This document shows, in pieces, positions 46,721 to 53,931 of a stretch of DNA of 53,931 bases. Each line of letters opens with the position of its first letter. Position 1 is the first letter of the stretch. The DNA is taken from positions 1 to 53,931 of IMG/VR virus record IMGVR_UViG_3300042936_001056. One strand, written 5' to 3'. The notes beneath the pieces were generated by a model. It worked only from the letters and a program-made list of their open reading frames with translations. It searched no databases and had not been told where the DNA came from. The stretch is from a virus. A program made the translations under genes and the position numbers.

Positions 46721-48619
46721 ATGGCTAGAAAAACGATATTCCAACAGTTAAATGATTTATTCGGTCCTGAAGTAAAAAGGGCTCAAAATAAGTCAAGATA
46801 TTCCATAAATGATAAAGAACTTCTTAAAACTAAATCTAAGGAGGATTTTGAATTTGAGAAACTTAAAAGACAACAAGATACATACTTGTCAAATATGTGG
46901 CAGAAAGTTGATAATGAAATATATCAACACTCCATATATTACGAAACAACTAGATTGGCATCATATGCAGATTTTGAGGGTATGGAATTTTTCCCAGAAA
47001 TTGCTGCGGCATTAGATATTATGATGGAGGAATCTACAACTTTAAATTCAGAAAATAAAGTTTTAAATATATTCTCTGAAAGTAGAAGGGTGAGAAGAAT
47101 CTTAGAAGATTTATTTTTTAATAGATTAGATATACATACCTCATTACCTATGTGGACAAGAAATACTTGTAAATATGGTGACAATTTTTTATTCTTAAAT
47201 ATTGATAGTGATGAAGGTATTACAGGTGTTAAACAATTACCTAACATTGAAATTAGTAGAAAGGAGAATGAAGGGTTTGAGGGTAATACTACTATTAAAG
47301 AAAATGATAAATTTAATCCGGTCACATTTATTTGGGGTCAAAGAGATATAGAATTTAATGCTTGGCAAATTGCCCATTTTAGATTATTAGGTGATGACAG
47401 AAGGTTACCGTATGGTACATCTATGTTAGAAAAGGCTAGAAGAATATGGAAACAATTATTATTATCTGAAGATGCGATGTTAATCTATAGAGTAACTAGG
47501 GCACCTGAAAGAAGAATATTTAAAATATATGTCGGTAATATTGATGAGAAGGATGTCCCAGCATATGTAAACAAAATCGCAGATAACTTCAAAAGAAGTC
47601 CAGTTATTGATCAAAAAACTGGACAGATAGATACTAGATATAATCAAATGGCACAAGATCAAGATTATTTCATACCTGTTAGGGATCCAAACGCACCAAG
47701 TCCGATAGATACTTTGGCGGGGGCAACAAACCTTTCTGAAATAGCAGATATTCAATACTTACAAAAAAAGTTATTTACTGCACTTAGAGTACCTAAACCT
47801 TTCTTAGGGTTTGAGGAGGCGAATGGTGACGGTAAAAATTTGGCGTTGCAAGACATTAGATTCGCTAGAACTATCAATAGGATACAACAATCTATAATAC
47901 AAGAACTTAATAAAATTGCAATTATACATTTATATATTTTAGGTTTGGAAGATGAGTTAGAAAATTTCTCACTTTCCCTTAATAACCCATCTACACAAGC
48001 AGAGATGTTGAAGGTTGAACAAACTCAATTAAAAGTAACGTTGTATAAGGATTCTGTAGCAGACGCAGGTAATGGTTTTGGTGCAATGTCTATGACTAGA
48101 GCCAAAAAAGAAATTTTAGGTATGTCTGAAGAAGAAATTAGAAATGATTTAGAACAACAGAGATTAGAAAAGGCAGCAGCAGCGGAGATGGAACAAACCG
48201 CAGAAGTTATTAAGAAAACAGGATTATTTGATAGGGTTGATAAACTATATGGGGACTTTGATGCATTATTATCAGGTGCTGGTGAAGCCGAAGCAGGTGC
48301 TGGTGGTGACACAGGTGGTGCAGATATGGGAGCAGGTGGAGATATGGATGCTGGTGCGGAACCAGCCGCAGAACCTGCAGCTGCAGAACCAGCAACCACA
48401 GAATCTTTTAGAAAAGATGGTACTTTATTAACTGAAGAAAAAAGAAGAAAATACGATGAAAAAACTAAAAGATATCAAGGTATTTATTTAAGGAGATTAA
48501 CTGAAAGTTTACAAAATAACGAACACGTTTACAATTTAGATTCTGTTGAAGAGGGTACTGATATATTGAATTCAAAAATTAGTGAGATGACTAAAGAGAT
48601 TGATAAACTAACTAAATAA
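46721..48619 (+). CDS. Portal protein (gp20-like)
   Basis: 632 residues. It should form the dodecameric ring at the capsid vertex. Recognised by position between terminase and protease, by size, and by gp20-like strings: MEFFPEIAAALDIMMEES, RLPYGTSMLEKARRIWKQL, MLIYRVTRAPERRIFKI and KLFTALRVPKPFLGF. The C-terminal 110 residues add an Ala/Gly-rich low-complexity linker (EAGAGGDTGGADMGAGGD) and a helical end containing TTE-S and LTE-S, possible processing sites. T4 gp20 lacks that linker. Confidence 0.92.
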   Translation: MARKTIFQQLNDLFGPEVKRAQNKSRYSINDKELLKTKSKEDFEFEKLKRQQDTYLSNMWQKVDNEIYQHSIYYETTRLASYADFEGMEFFPEIAAALDIMMEESTTLNSENKVLNIFSESRRVRRILEDLFFNRLDIHTSLPMWTRNTCKYGDNFLFLNIDSDEGITGVKQLPNIEISRKENEGFEGNTTIKENDKFNPVTFIWGQRDIEFNAWQIAHFRLLGDDRRLPYGTSMLEKARRIWKQLLLSEDAMLIYRVTRAPERRIFKIYVGNIDEKDVPAYVNKIADNFKRSPVIDQKTGQIDTRYNQMAQDQDYFIPVRDPNAPSPIDTLAGATNLSEIADIQYLQKKLFTALRVPKPFLGFEEANGDGKNLALQDIRFARTINRIQQSIIQELNKIAIIHLYILGLEDELENFSLSLNNPSTQAEMLKVEQTQLKVTLYKDSVADAGNGFGAMSMTRAKKEILGMSEEEIRNDLEQQRLEKAAAAEMEQTAEVIKKTGLFDRVDKLYGDFDALLSGAGEAEAGAGGDTGGADMGAGGDMDAGAEPAAEPAAAEPATTESFRKDGTLLTEEKRRKYDEKTKRYQGIYLRRLTESLQNNEHVYNLDSVEEGTDILNSKISEMTKEIDKLTK

Positions 48620-48637
48620 GTTTTTTTATAAAAGTTT

Positions 48638-48653
48638 AATATTTATTATAAAA
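48638..48653 (+). promoter_or_regulatory. Late-type motif
   Basis: AATATTTATTATAAAA, nine bases before the ATG at 48662. Confidence 0.55.
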
Positions 48654-48661
48654 ACTAACAC

Positions 48662-49429
48662 ATGGAAAATTTTGGCAATATAAAAGACACTTTTAAACAA
48701 TTAATGATTGAGTCTATAATTAATAAAGATGAGAAGGGTAAAAAATTGTTTAATAAGTTTTTAAAGACTATCGGTGAAAACAAAACATTAAAAGAACAGT
48801 ATTTAATCTATAGTAATTTACAAAATAGAAAATTTGATGATTCTTCTGAGTCTAAAGAATATATTAAAGAGAATATAACCCTATTAAAATCGTTGAATAA
48901 AAATCATATTAATGGTGGTAATGAGTATTTTTCTAAATTACTTAAAGGAGTAGCCTTAGTTAAAGAAAATCAATCATTCTATAACGATATAGATTTTTTA
49001 TTAAAAACTGATAAAAACGCATCTAACATAGATAAAATACAGGAATCTATTAATAACATATCTAAAAGAATGTTAGAAAAAGATATAGAAGAAACTGTAG
49101 TAACAGAATCTATAGGTTTACCACCAAGTATGTTGGCAAATATTTTAGTATCTAAATTCAACTCAAAGTATTCTGAAATAAACGAAACGGAAAGAGAAAT
49201 TATAAAAACAGTTTTAAATGGTAATAAAGATGAAAAGAAATCTTTATTCGAATCTGTTAAAAGAGAATGTATAGATAATATAGATAACAAATTAAATGAA
49301 TCCTCCGATATTGAAATAAAAGATAAGTTATTAAAGGTAAAAGATAAATTATTAAATACTAACTTCGATTACGAAAACTTCAATTCACAGATAGGTAAAA
49401 TTTACAATTTAAAAGAATCGATAGATTAA
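48662..49429 (+). CDS. Probable prohead core protein
   Basis: 255 residues, lysine- and glutamate-rich, helical. Position between portal and protease matches T4 genes 67/68, which encode core proteins destroyed by gp21. It contains many candidate sites: MIE-S (16), VTE-S, INE-T and LNE-S in the second half. No sequence match to gp67/68 can be claimed by eye. Own late-type motif and terminator. Confidence 0.65.
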   Translation: MENFGNIKDTFKQLMIESIINKDEKGKKLFNKFLKTIGENKTLKEQYLIYSNLQNRKFDDSSESKEYIKENITLLKSLNKNHINGGNEYFSKLLKGVALVKENQSFYNDIDFLLKTDKNASNIDKIQESINNISKRMLEKDIEETVVTESIGLPPSMLANILVSKFNSKYSEINETEREIIKTVLNGNKDEKKSLFESVKRECIDNIDNKLNESSDIEIKDKLLKVKDKLLNTNFDYENFNSQIGKIYNLKESID

Positions 49430-49435
49430 AAAATG

Positions 49436-49460
49436 AACCCCTCCGAAAGAGGGGTTTTTT
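49436..49460 (+). terminator. Intrinsic terminator
   Basis: AACCCCTC (49436-49443) pairs with GAGGGGTT (49449-49456), then T6. Confidence 0.85.
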
Positions 49461-49471
49461 ATTTATATAAT

Positions 49472-49500
49472 TTGACTAATAACTATTTTAATAGTATAAT
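49472..49500 (+). promoter_or_regulatory. Class M promoter
   Basis: TTGACT 49472-49477, 17-base spacer, TATAAT 49495-49500, directly after a terminator. Confidence 0.7.
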
Positions 49501-49540
49501 TACATAAACTTTAAATAACAAAAAATGAAAAATTTTATGA

Positions 49541-49978
49541 ATGAAATTAGGAAAAGAAATCAAATTAGATTTATTAGAAAACTATAAAACAAAAATCGGT
49601 ACCGTAAATAATAAAGAATCAAAAAGTTTATATTTAAACTTTTGTGCGTGGGGGGAGTTAAAAGAAGAAGGCGAAAATTTTAACTACGATTTTTTCTTAA
49701 GTAATATAAGAAAAAAAATAAAACAAAAAATAAGTAATACAGTCAACAAAGAATTATTTCACGAAAATAAATACATTGTAGATTTAGATATGAGAACTTC
49801 AGGGTTAAATATTAATAAAAGAAGTTTTATGTCTTGTGAAATAACATTATATCAGAAAAAACATTTACCCATAAATAAAATTAATATCGTAGAAAATAGT
49901 AAAAAAATAATCTATGATGTCGTAAATGAATGTTTAGAAAATAATCCAGTTTTTACTTTCCATAAATCTAAAAAGTAA
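49541..49978 (+). CDS. Unknown protein inserted in the head module
   Basis: 145 residues, starting MKLGKEIKLDLLENYKTK. Basic, mixed alpha/beta, without tag or L/I-x-E sites near the start. A class M promoter separates it from its late-type neighbours, so it may be expressed earlier. ATGs at 49525 and 49537 open a different, 20-codon frame. Not recognised. Confidence 0.7.
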   Translation: MKLGKEIKLDLLENYKTKIGTVNNKESKSLYLNFCAWGELKEEGENFNYDFFLSNIRKKIKQKISNTVNKELFHENKYIVDLDMRTSGLNINKRSFMSCEITLYQKKHLPINKINIVENSKKIIYDVVNECLENNPVFTFHKSKK

Positions 49979-49994
49979 TTTTTTACCACAGTGG

Positions 49995-50010
49995 TATATT
50001 TATAATAAAA
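49995..50010 (+). promoter_or_regulatory. Late-type motif
   Basis: TATATTTATAATAAAA, before the protease ATG at 50024. Confidence 0.55.
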
Positions 50011-50023
50011 GTATAACACTGTT

Positions 50024-50713
50024 ATGGAAATTCTTAAAAAAAACGAAATAAATAAAAAAGGTATTCTTGTCGAATATGACGCAGGATACATTTCCCCAAA
50101 AGATAATAGACATTTTGTAAATGAAATGTCAAACTTAACCAAAGGTCAACCTATTATAGAAGAACCTTTGGTTGTTTATGCCGTAATGCAAAAGTATGGT
50201 GTAGAGAATAGAAATGGTAGAGTATACCCAGAGGCTATCTTAAGAAGAGAGGCAGAAAACTATCTAAAATTAATCAAAGAAAAAAGAGCATTAGGAGAGG
50301 CGGATCACCCAGAATCTTCTATAGTTGCCGTAAGTAGAATTTCACATAACGTAGTCGATTTATGGTGGGAAGGTAATGTACTAATGGGTAAGTTAGAAAT
50401 TATTATGTCACCAGGATTTGTTAATCAAGGAATAATTTCTTGTGAAGGTGATAGAGTTGCCAATTATATAAGAAAAGGTTTAAAAATCGGTGTATCATCA
50501 AGAGGTGTTGGTTCTTTAGAAAAAGAGGGTGGTAAGAATATTGTTCAAGATGACTTTGAATTAATTTGTTGGGACATAGTTACCTCACCCTCAACTCCAG
50601 GATCTTGGATTTATAGTGAGGAACCTTCTGTCGAACAACAAATGTCAGAATCTAAAATAAAAAATAAAGATAATCTATTAAAAGACTCTTTAAATAATTT
50701 TTTATTGGATTAA
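50024..50713 (+). CDS. Prohead maturation protease (gp21-like)
   Basis: 229 residues, similar to T4 gp21 (212). A serine protease with a herpesvirus-assemblin-like fold that matures the prohead by cutting after L/I-x-E. Visible: NGRVYPEAILRREA, GEADHPESS with candidate catalytic His95, and IGVSSRGVGS with Ser158/Ser159; FELICWDIVTSPSTPGSW closes the core. It lies between the core protein and the scaffold, as in T4. It is the predicted processor of the tagged and repeat proteins in this window. Confidence 0.92.
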   Translation: MEILKKNEINKKGILVEYDAGYISPKDNRHFVNEMSNLTKGQPIIEEPLVVYAVMQKYGVENRNGRVYPEAILRREAENYLKLIKEKRALGEADHPESSIVAVSRISHNVVDLWWEGNVLMGKLEIIMSPGFVNQGIISCEGDRVANYIRKGLKIGVSSRGVGSLEKEGGKNIVQDDFELICWDIVTSPSTPGSWIYSEEPSVEQQMSESKIKNKDNLLKDSLNNFLLD

Positions 50714-50741
50714 TAAAAAAATAACACTTTTTAAAAGTATT

Positions 50742-50757
50742 GCATATTTATTAAGAA
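50742..50757 (+). promoter_or_regulatory. Late-type motif
   Basis: GCATATTTATTAAGAA, about 56 bases before the scaffold ATG at 50814. Confidence 0.45.
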
Positions 50758-50813
50758 ATGCAAATAATTTTGCGTTATTTAATAATAAATAAAAACAAAT
50801 AAAAAAAGAAAAA

Positions 50814-52238
50814 ATGGCTGAAAAAAAGAAATCAATCATCGAAGAGGCTTTACTAGAAGCAAAGTCTTTAGAGGATGCCTTAAAAGCCAACACGAAAGAA
50901 ATACTTGCGGCACATATGTCGAAAGAAATTGAGAGCATCGTTGAGTCGTCTTTAAAAAATAAAGATGAGAAAAAAGAAGAACCAATCTCCGAAGAAGATG
51001 ACGAGATTAGTGTTGACGATGTAGAAACTAAAGGGTCCGATGATGATGAAGAAGACGTTAAGTTAGATCTTGACGATGAAGAAAACGCTGATGATGATGA
51101 ACTACAATTTGGTAGTGATGATTCTGATGAACCTAATAATGAACCTAAAGTTGATTTAGATTTAGACACCGACCTAGACTTAGATGCTGGTGAGGGAGAC
51201 GATGATGATGACGATGATGATGAAATTGGGTTAGGTTTTGAATTACCTGCTATGGGTGCAGAAGATGACGAAGAAATTTTAGACTTAACAGGTGCTTCAG
51301 ACGAAGAAGTTGTTACAGTATTTAAAAAACTTTCTGACAATGACGAAGTAGAGGTAGTAAAAGATCAAGGTGGAATTCATCTTAAAGATAATGGAACGGG
51401 TGCAGAGTATTACATTAAGGAATCTATGGAAGAAGGATGGAATTCTATGGAAGAAGGTGAACAATGTTCTGAATGTGGTTCAGGTACTATGTACGAAGAT
51501 GAAGAAGGGAAATACTGTTCCGAATGTGGTGCAGGTGATTCTCAAGATCAAATCGTATATGAGATTGAACTAGACGAACCTTCAAGTGAGGAAGACGGAT
51601 TTGAAATAAAAAATTGGGACGATGCGTCTAAATGGCTTAGAGATACGCCAGAAGGAAGACACGCAGGAAGTAGACCAATTGAAGATTTTGAAGAAGGTGC
51701 TTACATTGAAGAAGATAAGTTGCAGAGACACTCTAGAACTAATGGTAAACAAAGATACCACGGTGCTAGATTAGCGGCAAGAGAATCGAGAACAACTAGT
51801 AAACCTGTAGTTCGCAGAGAACCAACAAAAAACACAGTTTCCGAATCCAAAATAATGAGAGAATACAGAGAGTTAAAATCTAAAAACGAAGAGTATAAGA
51901 AAGCACTCAATGTATTCAAAGAAAAACTAAACGAAGTTGCGTTGTTTAACACTAACTTAGCATACGTTAATAGATTATTTACTGAGCATTCAACTACTAA
52001 GAAAGAAAAAATGGAAATTCTTAAGAGATTTGATAACGCTGAGACAATTAAAGAATCTAAAAACATCTACAAAACTATTAAAACGGAATTAGATTCTAAA
52101 TCCCCTATTAATGAGTCAGTAGAAACTAAAGTTAATAAAACAATACAATCTTCAAAATCTACTAATTTGAATGAGTCTACTGCATATGTAGATCCACAAA
52201 TTACAGCGATTAAAGATTTAATGAGAAGAATCTCATAA
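50814..52238 (+). CDS. Scaffold protein (gp22-like)
   Basis: 474 residues, almost twice T4 gp22 (269). Position between protease and capsid protein and the extremely acidic low-complexity composition (EDDEISVDDVETKGSDDDEE and an Asp8 run) fit a head scaffold. An insertion with two CxxC pairs (CSECGSG, CSECGAG at about 218-243) looks like a zinc ribbon, not expected in gp22. The helical C-terminus holds INE-S and LNE-S sites and ends IKDLMRRIS. Cleavage by 50024 is expected. Confidence 0.85.
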   Translation: MAEKKKSIIEEALLEAKSLEDALKANTKEILAAHMSKEIESIVESSLKNKDEKKEEPISEEDDEISVDDVETKGSDDDEEDVKLDLDDEENADDDELQFGSDDSDEPNNEPKVDLDLDTDLDLDAGEGDDDDDDDDEIGLGFELPAMGAEDDEEILDLTGASDEEVVTVFKKLSDNDEVEVVKDQGGIHLKDNGTGAEYYIKESMEEGWNSMEEGEQCSECGSGTMYEDEEGKYCSECGAGDSQDQIVYEIELDEPSSEEDGFEIKNWDDASKWLRDTPEGRHAGSRPIEDFEEGAYIEEDKLQRHSRTNGKQRYHGARLAARESRTTSKPVVRREPTKNTVSESKIMREYRELKSKNEEYKKALNVFKEKLNEVALFNTNLAYVNRLFTEHSTTKKEKMEILKRFDNAETIKESKNIYKTIKTELDSKSPINESVETKVNKTIQSSKSTNLNESTAYVDPQITAIKDLMRRIS

Positions 52239-52274
52239 AAATAATAAAATAACAAAATTAAAAATAAAATTAAA

Positions 52275-53931
52275 ATGGGACATTTGTTAAACTCAGGTGA
52301 AGTCGGAAATATCGGACTAGAACACCTAAAACAAATCAGATCTAAAACAATTTCTAAATGGAACAAATTAGGTTTCTTAGAAGGTTTAAAAGGTCACGTA
52401 AAAGAGAACATCGCTCAATTATATGAAAACCAAGCATCTGCATTGTTGAACGAATCAACAGGAGCAGACTCATCAGGATCTTTCGAAACTGTGGTTTTCC
52501 CAATTGTGAGAAGAGTATTCTCTAAATTATTGGCTAACGATATCGTATCAGTACAAGCGATGAACATGCCAATCGGTAAATTATTCTTCTTTGTACCTAA
52601 GACATCTGATGGAGCATTTCCATTGAATGGTTCTAACAACGGTGCTAATGGAGCATTACCAGAATGTACAATCTCTGCTTGTGGTGACACAACTTTGACT
52701 ACATTCCAAGAAAAATCACTTTATGATTTATATTATAATGATGGTTTATATGATGCATCTAAAGGAAGTTATACTGTATTTTCAACTACAGGTTATCAAG
52801 GTGTAATTCTTAACGCTAACGGTACTAGTACTGTAACTGCATTAACTGCACAACCAAAAGCAAGTGACGGTTCTTTCAGAAACGTTAAATTACGTGTTAC
52901 TGGTTTCACATCCACTAACGCAGGTAGATTAACTGGACCAGATGGTAACGAAATGGATACTGAGGCATTCTTAGCATCTTTAAAAATTGTTACTACTCCA
53001 GCAATCAATGATCAAGACGGTCAAAATATTATCGCAGCAGGTGCTGAGATACCATTTAGATTGGTAACACAGAAATACGGTAGAGGTATCGTAGATTACG
53101 GTCAAGATATCTGTGATACTGACGGAGGTTTATTGGTTGAATTAGATTTAACTCACCCAGCATGTATTAGTTGTTCTTCAGCTAATTTTGATGGTTACGT
53201 TGGAGCTGCATCAGCAACTACGTTCACAGGATTAACAATCTCTTGGAGACAATACCAAACATTAGAATACGCTACAGAAATGGGTGAGGTTTCTTTTGAA
53301 TTGGATGAAGTAGTTGTTTCTGTAACTGAGAGAAAATTGAGAGCAACTTGGTCTCCAGAATTAGCACAAGACGTTAGTGCATTCCATAACATCGATGCAG
53401 AAGCTGAACTTACGGCTCTTTTATCTGAGCAGGTTGCTGCTGAGATCGATAGAGAGATCTTAAGAGACTTAAGAAAAGGTGCGGCTTGGCAATTGAGATG
53501 GGATTACAACGGATGGAAGAGAGCTAACTCTGGTGGTGGTTTCAACGCATACACTCAAAAAGAGTGGAATCAGACGTTGATTACTAGAATCAATCAAGTT
53601 TCTGCACAAATTCACAAATCAACTTTGAGAGGTGGCGCAAACTTCGTAGTAGTATCTTCTGAGATATCAGCAATTTTTGATGACTTAGAATACTTCCACG
53701 TATCTAACGCTTCTCCAGAGCAAGATCAGTACAACATGGGTATTGAGAAAATCGGTTCATTAGGTGGAAGATATACTGTATATCGTGACCCATATGCACC
53801 AGCAAACTCAATCATCATTGGACACAAAGGTAAGTCATTGTTAGATACTGGATACATTTACGCTCCGTATGTACCATTACAATTGACTCCAACATTACAA
53901 AACCCATTCAACTTCGCACCAACGAAGGGGA
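52275..53931 (+). CDS. Major capsid protein (gp23-like), 3' end outside window
   Basis: At least 552 residues, still open at the edge; T4 gp23 has 521. It forms the capsid hexamers (HK97 fold). Residues 1-60 are a helical propeptide ending LYENQASALLNE; LLNE-S (57-61) matches the place where gp23 is cut (FLTE-A, residue 65). Then VVFPIVRRVFSKLLANDIVS and gp23-like IGKLFFFVPKTS. Codons end in C far more often than in neighbouring genes (ATC, TTC, AAC), as expected for the most expressed gene. Confidence 0.93.
   Translation, partial: MGHLLNSGEVGNIGLEHLKQIRSKTISKWNKLGFLEGLKGHVKENIAQLYENQASALLNESTGADSSGSFETVVFPIVRRVFSKLLANDIVSVQAMNMPIGKLFFFVPKTSDGAFPLNGSNNGANGALPECTISACGDTTLTTFQEKSLYDLYYNDGLYDASKGSYTVFSTTGYQGVILNANGTSTVTALTAQPKASDGSFRNVKLRVTGFTSTNAGRLTGPDGNEMDTEAFLASLKIVTTPAINDQDGQNIIAAGAEIPFRLVTQKYGRGIVDYGQDICDTDGGLLVELDLTHPACISCSSANFDGYVGAASATTFTGLTISWRQYQTLEYATEMGEVSFELDEVVVSVTERKLRATWSPELAQDVSAFHNIDAEAELTALLSEQVAAEIDREILRDLRKGAAWQLRWDYNGWKRANSGGGFNAYTQKEWNQTLITRINQVSAQIHKSTLRGGANFVVVSSEISAIFDDLEYFHVSNASPEQDQYNMGIEKIGSLGGRYTVYRDPYAPANSIIIGHKGKSLLDTGYIYAPYVPLQLTPTLQNPFNFAPTKG

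Noticed and set aside
48025-48399. Minus-strand Ala/Pro/Ser-rich ORF
   Set aside because: Shadow of the Ala/Gly linker of the portal protein.
735-50757. TATTTATA motif as a simple T4 late promoter (TATAAATA)
   Set aside because: The motif is consistently the reverse complement of the T4 element relative to the gene it precedes, so direct equivalence is not claimed.
50702-51340. Minus-strand Ser-rich ORF of 212 codons
   Set aside because: It is the antisense of the acidic Asp/Glu repeats of the scaffold gene; low-complexity shadow with no promoter.
1-53931. CRISPR arrays, insertion sequences, integrase or attachment sites
   Set aside because: No regularly spaced repeats, transposase or integrase motifs were seen; the 36-base and 40-base repeats are only two copies each.

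Overview
The window is a piece of a large, strongly AT-rich, tailed-phage (myovirus-like) genome whose host is very probably a member of the Bacteroidota. The phage assignment rests on a T4-ordered head module at the right end: large terminase (44871-46667), portal (46721-48619), core protein (48662-49429), gp21-like prohead protease (50024-50713), scaffold (50814-52238) and major capsid protein (52275 to the window edge). The host assignment rests on about eleven promoters of the Bacteroidota type TTTG-N19/20-TAnnTTTG, on secreted proteins with leaders ending in SQ, and on A-rich leaders without Shine-Dalgarno sequences.

Layout. 1-9961: small plus-strand genes, several made of tandem repeat domains, separated by intergenic regions that look like structured RNAs. 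9962-32608: plus-strand genes, many with a related N-terminal leader peptide, interrupted by minus-strand cassettes that mostly carry their own host-type promoter (secreted proteins, two CAP-domain proteins, a DoxX-like membrane protein, a papain-like protein, HNH, DUF192, ClpC-like ATPase). 32670-36953: DNA methyltransferase, KTSC protein, thymidylate synthase, GNAT and small unknown proteins. 37024-42918: nucleotidyltransferase-like protein and virion-type acidic proteins. 43001-53931: two further unknown genes, then the head module.

The main observation is a possible capsid-cargo system. About 25 otherwise unrelated proteins begin with a short basic amphipathic leader (for example MKIIVTENQVNRLFINE, MKKLIKHILKE) ending in L/I-x-E. 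That is the specificity known for the T4 prohead protease gp21, and the capsid protein here has LLNE-S at residues 57-61, where T4 gp23 loses its propeptide. The same INE-S string separates about 107-residue tandem domains in repeat proteins. I infer that leaders act as capsid-targeting sequences and that the repeat proteins are polyproteins cut inside the prohead by the 50024 protease. Recognisable payloads include LysM, peptidoglycan-binding, lysozyme-SH3, OmpA-like, zinc metallopeptidase and nucleotidyltransferase-like domains, suggesting proteins ejected with the DNA. This is inference from sequence only.

Three promoter-like classes can be read: host type (E), in front of untagged and minus-strand genes and two possible RNAs; TTGACW-N17-TAtAAT (M), five sites; and a TATTTATA-centred motif (L), before nearly every tagged or structural gene, probably the late promoter. 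No tRNA, CRISPR array or insertion sequence was seen.
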